Shown in pieces: positions 12,931 to 50,345 of a DNA stretch of 64,000 nt (position 1 is its first letter; every line of letters begins with the position of its first letter). Source of the stretch: Apostichopus japonicus (taxonomy: Eukaryota > Echinodermata > Holothuroidea > Aspidochirotida > Stichopodidae); contig NC_092574.1 of the NCBI RefSeq assembly GCF_037975245.1, positions 2,017,001-2,081,000 on the forward strand, given 5' to 3'. A model generated the notes under the pieces. It worked only from the letters and a program-made list of their open reading frames with translations, was not told the DNA's origin and searched no databases. The translations under genes were made by a program, and so were the position numbers.

Positions 12931-12983
12931 CTCTTAGGCTGCCCGAATTTTTCAGGACTTTTGCCCGAATTTCTTTTCCTCTG
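12813..12983. repeat. Long inverted repeat around A-run and (AT)n
   Basis: Left arm 12813-12869 and right arm 12927-12983 are near-perfect reverse complements over 57 bp; each holds two copies of the TTCGGGCA/TGCCCGAA phrase. The loop is a run of about 20 A followed by (AT)n. The transcript or a single strand would fold into a strong hairpin. It may be a small palindromic mobile element or a microsatellite-mediated inversion. Confidence 0.85.
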
Positions 12984-14089
12984 AAAATTTGGGGGCGCAG
13001 TCTGCCCCCTGCCCCCCGCCCCCCCGACTCGTACGCCAGTCCCCTAATGTTGCCTATGTGTAAGTTGACACAAAATATTTAATTTGATAGGCCTGTAAGA
13101 CAATTAAGACATTCAAGCCACATATAGTGTTTATGGCAATCCTTAAAACATGTTCCCATGTCTTCAATGGGTCTTTCCTATCCAATAGGCCCCTCTCCCT
13201 CCACACACACAAATCCATGTCCATTGCACATTGTGAGGTATGTAGTATGAAATATGTATTCGAAGGTCATGAAGGGCTGCAGTGAGAGCCAGCTAGGCCA
13301 ATATTTATCATCCTCAACTATACATTCCCTGAAATAAAATGGTCCAATGACAAACTTTGTCTTAACTGTACTGTTCATTTAGCTGTACATGTCTTCAACA
13401 TATATGAATATGTCCCCCTAATGTTGCCTATGTTGAAGTTGACACCAAATGTTTAATTTGACATAAGTCGGTGGAAGCAATGTGTGTACATGAAAATCCC
13501 TAAATCAAGTACACTCGTCTTCAATGGGTCTCTCCTACTTAGTAGCCCCCTCCCCCCCCCCCTCCTCCAAACACACAAATCCATGTTCATTGTTCATTGT
13601 GGGGTACAGAATGTAGTATATGGAATATGTATTCAAAGGTCATGGACATATTGGCTACAGTGATCTAGGCAAACGTTTAGCATACTCAACTATAAATTCC
13701 CTGACAAAAGATGGACCAGTAACAAACTTTGTCTTACAGTACATGGCTGCTTGCTGAATGGCCTACCTACTCACGCAAAAAAATGGAGTGTTGAATTTGA
13801 ACACTTTCCAGGTGTAACCGTTCACCCTACACCTGAAGGGTTACTCTGACCCTGAGTAGGGTTACATAATTCATGTAGCGTGTATTTGTTACACCTGCAG
13901 AAAGTGTACTTTCAGTTCGAGCATTCCGATTGGTCAAACCTCCCATCAGCTGGATTCTTAGTGCAAGTTAAGTGTTTAAACCACTGACAACATTTATCGT
14001 TACTAAATGTACTATAGTAACCACGGCCATATATACGTGCAAGCCACATAACGTGACGTATTCAGTGTGCGATAACGAGCTACAATGGC

Positions 14090-15416
14090 ATGGAAAATGA
14101 CGTTATAGGAGACTGGGGCCTGGAAGAATTGATTGGAAAATTCGGAGGTATGTTTTGATATTATGTAAGTGAACGTGAAAAGAACGAGATATGCTTAGAG
14201 ACCCACGACTAAGTTGGGTAGACGAATGCATTTGAATCGCTTGCGTTACGTAGACCTAACGTTAAAGTCATACGATAAGTTAATATAATAGGCTAGGTGC
14301 TGTTTGTCATAGTCAACTCATAATTGTCAACGAATCTGTGTAACCTACATACAAGTAAACTTAAACGGAATTGCCTACGGACGGACGGAGGACTTTGGTC
14401 TAGGCCTTTTATGTAACCTAGTGCATTCTATTCCTTTTGGGCGTTAACCGTAACTTCGTATACCCTGCGAGTCACTTTTTTAAGTAGTAGTACTAGGCCT
14501 AGTAGGATATACTTCTAGGCTATTTCAAGGCAATGCATTTTTAATAGCATCGGGCATGGGCCTATAGTTACGCTGGTACTATGTTTAATAAGGGATAAAC
14601 ATATATTCATGTAATGCAATATATAATTACCACTAATTGCCATTTTAGCTTGTAAGTTGTAGCAAGTAGGCCGAAGCTGATGTGGATCGGTGATACTTTT
14701 AGACCTAGGCCCAACTATAATTTAGCGATATTATGGAAGTGATCTAGCTGTTATAGTTCATAGCCATCTACACAATTGCATACAATGGGAGTGAGCATTG
14801 TTTTAAGCATTGTTAACATGATGCATTGGTTGTAAAAGTTGCCTACATTGTCTGATGAAAGTTTAATGCAAGTTCCTGTTTTGACAAGGAATCACTATAG
14901 GCCATCTGGCTTTCTAGTTTCAAACGTGCTTGAAGAAGACAACCACAACTGATTAAATTGTGTGCATTTTCTTTAGGAATGTCAATGTTTTGTGAGGGGT
15001 ACATGTAAATAACTGCTTATGCTCCAAGAATGTTTTAACACAACTTCATTATGATGAGAATTTTCTTTTCTTTTCTTTGTTACTTAGGTAGCATCAACTT
15101 GGAATTCTATTTGCAAAAGATTTCAGAAAGACCTCAGCAATATGTGTTACTTCTTGGAGGAAGCAAAATACATCCTCAGCAGTCATTTGTGATCATCGAG
15201 AGACATGCCCTACCCCAGAGGACATTTATGAAGCCATTGATGTTGCTTCAAATCATTCTACGTGTTAAATCTGAATTATACCAAATTGCAAGTTTCGGTG
15301 CCTGGGAATTTTTCCAAAAAGTTGTCAACCAGTTGCCTGGTGGTGTGAAGTGCAACCAGATTCGAGATTTTTATGCTTACCGTGCCAACAAAAAAGACAA
15401 AGTAACTGCAGTTTAG
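14090..15416 (+). CDS. Two-exon cargo gene, 128 aa, function unknown
   Basis: Exon 1 14090-14147 (58 nt, ATG at 14090, ending GGAG|GTATGT); exon 2 15088-15416 (acceptor TTTGTTACTTAG after a long T/C tract; stop at 15414-15416). Phases match and the joined frame is 387 nt. The N-terminus reads MENDVIGDWGLEELIGKF, resembling the first helices of SAM domains. The C-terminal half (YQIASFGAWEFFQKVV and following) recalls an uncharacterised module often next to such domains in fish, amphioxus and coral proteins: FVxxE...YxxxSF..WEFxQKVVxxL...R.F. That likeness is from memory. The first ATG at 14085 is out of frame and opens a 7-codon frame. An inverted CCAAT box (GATTGG, about 13929) and a TATATA lie upstream. 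The gene sits wholly inside the 13772-16582 element. Middle exons may be missing, so it may be a reduced copy. Confidence 0.5.
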
Positions 15417-15750
15417 CAGTTGTCATAGACAGCACTCCACGTTTCCTCATCTCACGGATCAGAATGTATGTAAAGTTGTTGCTTATTTGGAATTGTCTTT
15501 GGGAAGAGTTGTTTCTTTGTGTTTAATTTTGAATACCAAAGGCACGAGCCAACAACAAAGACAAAGTAACTGCAGTGTAGCAGTCATCAGAGACAGCACT
15601 CTACGTTTTCTCATCCCACGGATCAGCATATATCTAAAGTTGTTGCCTATTTGAAATTGACTTTGGGAAGAGTTGTTTCTTGTGTTTAATCTGGAATACC
15701 AAAAGGCATGCGCAAACAATAAAGACCAAGTAACTGAACTGTAGCAATTG
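15381..15750. repeat. 164 bp tandem repeat over the cargo gene 3' end
   Basis: The end of the cargo ORF and its 3' flank (from CGTGCCAAC at 15381) recur from CGAGCCAAC at 15545, and a third partial copy begins near 15709. Shared phrases: AGACAAAGTAACTG, AGACAGCACTC, CACGGATCAG, TTTGGGAAGAGTTGTTTCTT. Confidence 0.8.
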
Positions 15751-16586
15751 AAAATGTTGGCACTTTTAAGTTGACTTCATTCCACAAGACAGTACTTTTA
15801 TAGCCTAAATTGTTTATTTTACATTTAATGGGATATAATATATGGACCTCTGGAATAGGAAGGTAGTAGGGTGTTTAATTGCTGAAAATCGCACATTCTG
15901 AATTGTTTGTGTTGTCATTGCTTTTTGCTCTCTCTTAAATGTACCTCTCTGCTGTGAGCGATTCAAACATGCATCCATATATTGTTTACCTAATTACTAG
16001 GTAATAATTAACCTAAAACCTGTATAAAATATTTACTAAATGGGTGCTATGTAAACTTCTCTGGCAAAATTTTACATAACAGTATTGTATTTGCTTTACA
16101 TAATAAACATGTAAAACTGTACAAACCAGCAGTTAAATAATTTTTACTTAAAGTTTTAGTGTTCTTATTTCACATGAAAATTAAGTATAATTTTACTTAA
16201 CCTGTGTATCACGTTTTTTGAGTGTAAGTGTTTTATTTATGGGATTTGGGGTTTGCAATTTCACCTGCAAGTGTCAATTGAACATCAGTAAGGTGTTGGC
16301 TATATTCAACACGCAAAAAGTGTAAGAATAGCCAGACGTGTGGTGTTACTACAGCTCTCCCATCAACTGAGTAATAAACACCTTTGAAGGGCTAAATTTA
16401 GGGGACTGGGTGTGACAATGACACCTGCAAGTGTTGATAAATTCAACACCAGCGAGGTGTTAGATTTTCAACACTCGGAAAGTGTAAAATTAGCAAGGAG
16501 GGTGTTGTCCCTGTACGAGCTAGGCTGAAGTGTTTGATATGACACTTATCGATTACTTTTCAACACTTCATTTTTTTGAGTGTACT

Positions 16587-17707
16587 ACAGTATTCATTTA
16601 GCTGTACATGTCTTTAACATATAAGGAACACGGAGTTAAGATGTCCCCCCAAAGATTTCAAATTATAATATATACATATTCAGAAGTGGAGTCCAGCAGT
16701 AAAATACCCTATATGACTTTGAGATATGCTTTTTTCATGAAGTGGAGAATGCATTTTTCATGGAGTGAATAAGAATGTATACCTCAAATGTTCAATACTG
16801 ACTCTTTACGTGTGGTCTTTGTTTAGTCATTTTAATGATGATCCAGTTCTTCTCGAACATGAATATTGCTAATTCAATCAATGTTAAAACCATTACTCTC
16901 TGGAAGTAAACCCAAGTGGATAAATGTATAATTATTTATGGTAGATGTCAATTAAAAAATTCCCATTAAACCTGAAATGACTCTGTTACCTCGAAAATTT
17001 GAATAAAAAATCAATATTTTCTAGCTGGCATTTCTCCCAACTAATCAGAACATAAGCTATGATAAGATTTGCAATAGGGTTTGTGACTGATTTGTTTTAG
17101 GCCGGTTGGGGCGGGGGGGGGGGGGGTTGAGGAGAGTGGCTAGGAGTATTCACTGTCAAAGTGTTAGGATGATTGTATAAAGAAAACTAGATTGAAAAAA
17201 AATCAAGAATAACATCGGAAATGTTTAGTTTCCAGTTTAGCTGCCTTTTTCGCTTTTAGACGAGCAGTCAAATTCAATATGTCCAATCCCTTATATCTTA
17301 TATGCATGGGCAACAGAACCTTTAGATGACTCATCTCACGGAAGGTCACACAGTAAAGTGAATATTTCGTGACAACCATTGACTCGGCGGGCAAAAATGG
17401 ATCACATTAACTAACCAACCTTCTTTAACCCATTATTCTTTGTATTGATCATTATCATGGTCAAATATCGACATGATTGATTTGGGTCAATTCGTTTAGG
17501 CTATCCAACTCTATATAGAGAGTTGCATAGCCTTAAAATGCGCTGAGCGGAAACTTTGGGTATTTTCATATGTGAAAGTACTCAAAAATTTTCTGCCGAA
17601 CGCAAACTGGTAGTATTACTACCATTAGTATTTGTGTCGTATTGAAATTAAGTTTGATTTTTCATCAAGGATGATGAAACACACATTAGATTAACTTTTC
17701 TTACCAG
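16587..17707. other. Upstream flank of the first visible CLCA exon
   Basis: Tail of the 374 bp array (to about 16650), then AT-rich sequence with a G-run near 17112. I looked for a CLCA signal-peptide exon here and found none. Confidence 0.4.
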
Positions 17708-42550
<24,843 letters not shown>

Positions 42551-42649
42551 TAAATAATATCTGAACTGAAAAGAACATTTTATATCTATTCCGGACTCTC
42601 GCTGAACGATTAAAATTGCGGTGGGTGGGGTGGGGGTATTTGCTATGGG

Positions 42650-42919
42650 AATAAATGTAGTGTCAGCAGGCTATTATTATGTTACGGTGTGCTCATAGCG
42701 TATCTTTGTAAGACGGCGATTTTTAATGTCGAAATATGTGGGCGACTGGGACTAACAAGGAGGGGGGAGGGGTATCCTGTTCTAAATCAGGTACTGTTAA
42801 TAAGCGAAACACGTTCACCAGTTATAACGTTGTTGTCCCTTTAGTAAACGAAAACAAAAATGATATTCTGGGTACGTTTTGTGTAAATAATGTTTACTTA
42901 TATACTCTTTAAGAATAAA
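42650..42919 (+). terminator. CLCA polyadenylation signals
   Basis: AATAAA at 42650-42655 (100 nt after the stop) and 42914-42919. Either could serve the CLCA transcript. Confidence 0.5.
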
Positions 42920-44100
42920 GTCGCCAATGTACAACTTGGCGTGTTTTCTGAGTAGCTACGTTATGGGAAGCCTGATCTGATCAAGCGCATATGTTTCACA
43001 GCCGCCAGTGTCTCTATGGCTGCCCAAATCCAACCCAGCTGCAACAACACCCGTGCATGCACAATGCATCAATATTTGCACAATCATTGTAGCTACGCAA
43101 ATCCGAGCTTCACAAGACGTGATTTGCATAATTATGCAAATTTATCATTTTGTTACTTGGTATGCAAGCCTTCCGTACAGTGGAACTGCTTAATACATGG
43201 TATTTTAAAGTACGGTTAATGTTACATTTATGACGGTCTGCGTGGCTTAGAAAAAAAAAATAAAAGTAAGTTGGCTACTCGAGCTATATAGGCTCTAACA
43301 ATTGCTGTCGAATTTTCGCTATTTTACCACGCTAATGGTTTCTATAGTACTTTTCTCAGTATTAACCAATATATATTCAGTATATAACTTGAAACGAGCC
43401 ACAGACATTGCGTAAGGTGCAACATGGGATTATGAAATCACTCCGAGCCAGGAGTTCTATATTCTTGAAGGTAAGGATAGGGGTTTAAAACTAAGAAAAT
43501 ACGACCATTCCCTATCTGTCAAACAATTTTAACTTGTTGGTGAAATAATTATGACCTTTAATTAATTTTGTTATCATTCTGTATATTGCTTAATTTCGGA
43601 CGAATCATAAATTTGCATTCAATTTTATTTGTGCCATTTTTGATATGTTGTGTATTGGCACAGTCTTGTTAAGCTGAAGTATACAGCTGTAATTTAATAT
43701 TTGAACATATTGTAATAAATATCAGAATAGATCTCGATGGAACGGATGAAGTTATCCAATGTTCACCCATTAAATTCGTTTTGCAAACTCACCATATAAT
43801 TATCCTAGAATTGTTAACTGTACACAAATCAATAAACTAGCCTAACTTCTAAGATCATATTGAGTTGAGAACTCGAAGCCATGTTCAAGCGGACGTCAAA
43901 ATTTACCTTGGAGATTTTAAACGTTCGCTAATTGTTGTGCATAATCATATATAAAACATTTACAACACGATATTAAGAAACTTGATCCCAGATTTCAATA
44001 ACATGTGATACGTTCAACCAGTGAATTCTCATATTCTCTCCAAACATTAACATTCAGGTCAATTTTTACCGTGTCATTAGGCTTAGGATTTAACATACGA
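42920..44100. other. Intergenic, nothing recognised
   Basis: AT-rich sequence with short frames only; no splice-supported exon or repeat family identified. Confidence 0.4.
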
Positions 44101-44111
44101 AATCCATATTA

Positions 44112-44640
44112 TAATAAATAATAAATAAATACCGTATATTAAAGTGCTGTTATCATGAAATAAAACATGCTCAAGAGCACTGTACAAAAGAACCAAATCC
44201 TGGTATATAAAAATACCAAACTAAGAAAACCTAAAAGTAATAACAATAGCAGTAAAAGTAAAACCTGATATAAGACAGGGTAATAAACCACAATAAAGAA
44301 AATAAAAAATATAAATATACAAAAAAATGGGCACAGTAAAGTGGATAAAACAAAGAAATGTGAATAAGATTAATGCCCATACTCGAGCCTAAAAAGATAA
44401 GTTTTCAAGTGCTTCTTAAAAATGTCAATATGTGTGATATTTCTTAAGTGATGGGGAAGAGAATTCCAGAGTTTAGGACCTATAACTAGTAAATCACTGA
44501 GTCGTGTGGTATCGTCAATTTTGTATTTTGAGCCAGTTAACCCTATCGGTGTATGTATGAGTGTTTTCCCTAAAAACTGCATTGTGGACGGCTGATGAAC
44601 ATAGCTCTGTGTCAGCTTTTCCTTCCATAGTATACTGAGT
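44112..44640 (-). mobile_element. LINE 3' fragment (CR1/L2-like)
   Basis: The minus-strand frame ending at 44370 reads WKEKLTQSYVHQPS...SDLLVIGPKLWNSLPHHLRN then FKKHLKTYLFRLEYGH and a stop. GPKLWNSLP...FKxxLKTYLF is the common C-terminal signature of CR1/L2/Jockey-clade reverse-transcriptase proteins. The 3' flank to about 44112 ends in an A/T-rich short repeat (ATTT-like on the minus strand), a plausible tail. The rest of the LINE is absent (5' truncation). Confidence 0.8.
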
Positions 44641-46736
44641 GCACAAAACAGAAGAACAAATTAACCATACCAAAAACAGAATATCAAAACTGTATTAAAC
44701 AGTTATTTCATGGGTAAAGAAAACTAATTATGGACCTGAATTTTCGATTTAAGAGCACTTAAAAATTGCACGATATCCTTTAACAGGGTCCCAATATCCT
44801 CAAAGTTCTAAGGAACTGATTCAGAAACAAAAATAAATAAAATAAACTTGATAAATTTGACCGGAAACATCAGAGCAAAAATAGAAAATAAGAAATAAAA
44901 TACATCTTCAAGAGTTTTTATTCTTATAGTGCTTGTTCCATAACAATGCATCTAAGATCCATCTTTTGAATTCAGTTGGAATATATGTTATTGCTCCAAG
45001 AACAGTTGATAAAATTTGTCCAAGTTTGTGTACTCATGTCTGTGATTGCATTGAGTTCACACAAAAATTATGTTATTTGAGGTCAAAGGAAAGTCCAAAC
45101 AATCATTTATTACAATTTCTCCTTCAAGGGTTTCAATTTCATCCAGGTAAATTTGGTGACAAATGTCTGTTGATGAAGGAGCATTAGAGATTTGTTTGTG
45201 TAAGGCATCTGATGTTAAAGATCACTCATGAAAGAGGATTGGGTTATTTAAGCAAGGGTTTTGCCAGCAATGCCGTTGGGTAAGAAAAGATCTTTGAAAC
45301 GTAAATAAATTAATTGTGTAAATTAATCAAATATAGCTGAATTAAATTCTAAATTATAGGAAAATTACACAACTTTAAATAACTGTAATTTTTTATAAAG
45401 CCTAGCCTGGCAATGTAAATTATGTAGGTTATTAAAAAGCCTGTCTACCTTAGCAATAAATTATTATGTGCCGCTTAGCCCCCCCCCTCCCCCTCCCCGC
45501 CCTTGATATCTTGTATGGTTTTGACATAATATGATCAAGGTTTTTAACAATCAACAGTTGGTGTCACATATTTAGATCATATGAAGTCACTAAATATTGT
45601 CTTCCCATCTTCATATAAAATATAGTAATCCTAGTTGTGTGGCTATAGTTTTAAAGTAATTCCTGTAGCATGATGGATCCAATTATGATGCACTTATGAC
45701 TTTGAACAGGCAAAGTTTACTCATTGTTAAATAAAGTACTCTAATTTCTACATATAGCTTGTAATATATATACCTTTTTATATGTTACCAACATGCACTT
45801 GAACTACATTTTTGTATTTTGACAACTGTGGGCAACTTCTGTGGCAATATCTTCACACAAAGAAAAGCACTCCAACCTGGACCTATTATGACACAGTTTA
45901 CAAGGAAAAGTGGATTGCTTCTGGAATTCAAATGTATGAGTTGATATAATATACTTTGTTATATGTTTATATTAACAAGTACAATAAGAAAGTTCTAGAA
46001 AGAATCATTTGGGGATATTTCTTTCAGTTGTTTGGTTGACACAAACAAATAGTAGTAAGTGATTTGAGTAAGTTCACACATAGATGTTACTTTGATAGTG
46101 ATGATTTGGAATGCTCATTTATATCATTGTTTGGGACACAATGCTTGCCCACTTCAAGACTGGTTGACTTTCCATTGCTAAGGTAAAATAAAATATCTGG
46201 AAGTGAATCATAATAGGTCCCTTGACTAAACACAATTCCACAACATGGAATTGTTTTCCTTCCCATGATATAGACATTTGATAAGATCTGTTATTTGACC
46301 AAATCCAATATGGCTAAATCCTAGGCATCCCCCCTGTCATCAAACTTTGTTTGCAGGGTACAGACATTCCAATAAACTCTTCACAGTCCTAAATTGAAAA
46401 GATTTTGTATTGGAAACAGCATGTCAATGATTTACAGTAACTACTTACTCAAGTTTATTGGCCTTTTCTAAGACATTCAGGACATCCTTCCTACTGATAC
46501 TGTATACAGATTTATTAAGTTTTCATTTACTGAACTTGGCTGGCATAAATGGGAATGAGGTCTAGCTAGATTTTGCCACTGGAGTGTGTTGGATCGGCCA
46601 TTGTTACATCGACAGTGCAGCCATTTTAGTAGATTTTAGAAGCAAGGACAGAAACGACAAAACTCACATTTCTCCAAGGAAATCAACTACTCTACATGTG
46701 TGTATATTAATGTTACTCATATGACAAAACAAGTGG
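44641..46736. other. Intergenic, nothing recognised
   Basis: AT-rich with a C-run near 45480. The frame at 44933-45187 has no family likeness or splice support. Confidence 0.4.
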
Positions 46737-46744
46737 CTTGGGAG

Positions 46745-47235
46745 CAATGGCATAGCCAAAGGGGGGCCAGGGGGCAATACCCCTCAATTTTGCTTTGTGC
46801 TACATTCTTGCCCCCCCCCCCAAATGAAATCCAGTGATGTATTCAAAATACTTCTTTTTTACATTTTTTCCGAGTTCTAATCACAAGTATTCATACCTCA
46901 GGGCTCATATTCATACTTCATATAAGGTCAGAACTTGGTAATCAGACCGAGATATGACACATTTTGGGCCTTCATCATAACCACATACGGAGACCGTTGA
47001 TCAATATCGTCCTACAAAATAGCGCCAATAATTCGGCCGGTTGTGTAACCATTACTAACTAGCGCTAGCATTCCATGTGCATTTTGAGCGACCAATGATG
47101 CCACTTTGTGCAGATGAGGTGCCCATCAATACTTATATTTCTTGGTAATTCCTACCATCAACCATCACGAGATTGCCCCCCTTAAGAAAAATCTTGCCCC
47201 GGGCCCCTAACCATAGAATGGTGTCTACGCTACTG
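46745..47235. mobile_element. hAT-type non-autonomous element, 491 bp
   Basis: Perfect 8 bp target duplication CTTGGGAG at 46737-46744 and 47236-47243. Inverted termini CAATGGCATAGCCA and GTGTCTACGCTACTG are related (CA-TGGC-TAG / CAGTAGCGTAG). G/C runs just inside; no coding capacity. Confidence 0.88.
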
Positions 47236-47243
47236 CTTGGGAG

Positions 47244-49740
47244 CACACAACTAACATGGTTCAGCCAACATTTCTACTCTTAAACCACTTCCAATCTTGC
47301 AAATTCAATTACTCATGATTTGCATGGACTGTAATATTTTGAAAGTAGAAGATATTCATACATATTGCCTTGGCAGGCATACAGTAAAGGCCTACTGTAT
47401 GGCAGTACGTACATACTCTCCTTCCAATTGTGCTTTGTCTCATGAATTATATATCCATCCACCAAATTACACATACATATTGGCAAAATTTATTTGTATG
47501 GCTAAGTATTACTAAACAACTAAATTGCTACTATATTTGGCATTCTCTCTTCAAAGTATTCACTCAGCTAATCTCTGCCTGAGCTTCCAAATAACCTGAA
47601 ACCCTATCCTGTAAATATATTGCAGCATAGAGACGTTTTGTCTTTACTTGTGGTAACTATATCCTTATTTGATGAACAGGGTTGTTTCGTTTGTTGCTAA
47701 CGTTATTGTACATTAAATGTTTTAACTGAAGTGTTGTTACCAACACCTGTGTTGACTTTTGTGTACATACAGGAAAGTGAATTTGAATTAATTAAAACAC
47801 ATGTATATTAGATGTATCTCCTTGACGCCTAACGAAGCCACATTTAGTGTATCATTTCAGTGTGCTGGCACGTACAGTACATGTATGCCTAGAACCATTT
47901 TGACATGATAGCACCCCGTATGGAATGGACACAAGTACAGTAACAATACTACAGTAACAATACTATAGGACTACGGATAATTCCCCAGCTAAGCCCGGCC
48001 TGTACATAGACCTACTTACCAACTACCTGACACGGGACGGAGAGTTTGTTTGAAAAGCGAGGTTGTTCGAAGAAAGACCAAACTTTTACAACGCCAGGTC
48101 GATGCCATGGTAAGGGTTGCAACATCCACAAGGTGTTGAAAAAGTACAAGCAGTCCTCTTGACGTCTGTAAACAACACAGAAAGTCGTGTGTATTACCAG
48201 AAGGTTGGAACCAATGAACTAATTTATTTCAGTGGTTGGAACCGACTGCCCTCAATCCTCTTCCCAGGTACTTAGAGAGTAAAAGCTAACGTCATTCTGC
48301 TCTATGGACTACGTAGACTTCCGGGCTTGTGACAGAGAAGTGCGCCCACCCCGGGTTACTACAAAGATTACTGACAGCCAGGGGTGTCAATCCACAGTCA
48401 CGGGTCATATGGAAAAGTTTAGGCTATAAAAGAGCATTTGCTCTTCAAAGCCACACAGACTAAAATCCGCCGATGTTATGAGTCACCGGTATGAATATGC
48501 ATATTGACAGGCGGACTGTTTCATTACCGGCATGGGGATTGTATTTGTTTCTAAATGAATTGATGCTAAAATAATTATAGCAGTGAATGTAAACGAACAC
48601 TGAGACATGACGTTGTGTTTATAAATTTATTTGTCTGCACACCTTTTAATCGAACTTGAGAAAATAGCTTTTATTAGGCAAACTCATGTATTTGACTTAA
48701 TTAACTGGGGTACATGGAGTTACCCACTTACAGTGGTATCTTCCAAACAAACAACCAGTGATAGTCCTAGCGATAGCTTTAGCCTACGTACATACGAGTG
48801 ATAACCTAACTGTACGAAACCATATGCATTAATACATAAAGCACGGTAGGCCTGTACGTTCGCTACAAACGTTTACGTGGGCAATTTATATCACTATATT
48901 CATCCTATACCAAAGGAAACTATGAAATAGGATTCTCAACTTGTTAATTTATGTTCATTGCAATGTCGTCATCTTATTTCATTGCATATTACCCCCCAAA
49001 TCTCGAAATTCACCTCAGAAATCACAATACGATTGTCGGACGAAGCATCAGTGAGAATGTTGTTGATACATGAATAAATAACGAGGCGTTATAATGAGGT
49101 TTTCGAAGAAAAATTTCTAACGGAAACTTTCATTCGATCGAAAAAAGACATACAGTGAACATTAACCAATCAGAAATAGCCTTATATAATATGAAAGAAG
49201 AGAATTTGAAGTTAGTTGCGCAAGTTTAGCCATGCAGTTTGATCAAACGGTCTGAGAATTCGAGTAGTTTGAAGTTAGCGTCCTTGTAGAATAAACGAAT
49301 ATGCAAGCACATAAATCCGATTGGACTAAAAATTTAAACTTTTTTAATCGGAAAACGACATACAGTAAAGTTCAGATTAATGATGATTCGTTAAAAGATT
49401 ATGAAAGAGAAATGTTTAAACTACTGTAATTTGTTTTAGCCGATATCAGTAAATGATATCGGTACATTGATTTTTTTCAAAAGATCGCGATACGGTCGTT
49501 TTGGAAGGTATAAAACACACACTTAAGGCCCGAGGTCGACTATGCACGGATCAAATGATCGCCACCTTTCCATATGAGGGGGGGGGGGGCATAAATTATA
49601 CATACAATAAAAAAACTACACGCATAAATACAGCCAAACACCCATGTATACATACATATACATATTATATCGGCATTTTCATAACTTAAAGCTCCCCTAT
49701 AAAAACCTGTTACAGAAATATGCTACTGGTATTAAATTAA
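47244..49740. other. Intergenic, nothing recognised
   Basis: No exon or repeat family identified. A G-run lies near 49577. GCCATG|GTAAGG near 48110 could be a donor but no partner was found. Confidence 0.4.
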
Positions 49741-49790
49741 CTTAATTGCTTTCTACCCACAATGTGATATTCTCTACTCTCTCCACCTCA

Positions 49791-50019
<229 letters not shown>

Positions 50020-50149
50020 TTGTATTTAGAGAGGTTCGAAACCGGTAAGGATGGTCGTAGTTCCACTGTAGGCGTTTGTCACCTGTGTTTCGAACAATAC
50101 TAGTTCTGTTTTGGTGCCATATTTTTGCTCGTTACGCCATTGTCACGGC

Positions 50150-50345
50150 CATGGGCGGCGATCATGGTGGAGGGGGGGGGGGACAAGCCACCCCAATATT
50201 TTAGGTGGGGATAGTATATAATATCCCTCCCCCCAATATTTGATGGCATATTTTTTTGTGGCTATAAATAGAAAATAATGCGTGAGATTATTTATCCAAA
50301 TCATATTTCGCGGCGGCGGCGCCACTGGCGTAGGAGCCCTTTATT
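50150..50345. mobile_element. Probable hAT-like remnant
   Basis: CATGGGCGGCGATCAT at the left, G- and C-runs inside, and GGCGCCACTGGCGTAGGAG at the right resemble terminal words of the hAT-like family. No target duplication found, so borders are uncertain. Confidence 0.35.

Larger units (their letters stand above)
11378..13038. mobile_element. hAT-like insertion in the tandem array, 1661 bp
   Basis: Starts ATAGGCGTACGGG and ends CTCGTACGCCA, imperfect inverted termini sharing GGCGTACG. GTCCCC flanks both sides (11372-11377 and 13039-13044). The adjacent array unit at about 13400-13425 gives the empty-site sequence, confirming the borders. Inside are G/C runs, the module AGCGGAGCGCCACCATCGG (about 11451), the nested element 11951-12609 with a second copy of that module, and an inverted repeat at 12813-12983. 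No transposase is seen. Confidence 0.75.
13772..16582. mobile_element. 2.8 kb TIR element carrying a spliced gene
   Basis: Left terminus CACGCAAAAAAATGGAGTG and right terminus CACTTCATTTTTTTGAGTG are inverted copies (24 bp with 2 mismatches, continuing into GTTGAA/TTCAAC). A 4 bp target duplication TACT lies at 13768-13771 and 16583-16586, and the surrounding 374 bp repeat resumes on the far side. Subterminal zones are dense in GTGTT/AACAC and AGTGTAA/TTACACT motifs in both orientations (13785-13925 and 16220-16560). CAC termini, 4 bp duplications and subterminal motif arrays point to the CMC (CACTA/Chapaev) group, by inference; no transposase is present. It carries the two-exon gene 14090-15416. 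An end-like copy (TTTTTTGAGTG near 16215) hints at a second, nested terminus. Confidence 0.8.
11090..16650. repeat. About 374 bp tandem array, interrupted twice
   Basis: Copies of one unit occupy 11090-11377, 13039-13418, 13419-13771 and 16583-16650. Landmarks include ACAAACTTTGT, CTGTACNTGGCTG, TTCAACATAT(AT)GAATAT, TGTCCCC, TAATGTTGCCTATG, CACACAAATCCATG and GGTCATG...CTAGGC. TAATGTTGCCTATG recurs at 13045 and 13419. The array is broken by the hAT-like element at 11378-13038 and by the TIR element at 13772-16582. Uninterrupted units show the pre-insertion sequence. Simple C-runs occur inside units. Confidence 0.8.

Noticed and set aside
17203-17394. 63-residue minus-strand frame upstream of CLCA
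   Set aside because: No family likeness and no splice partner.
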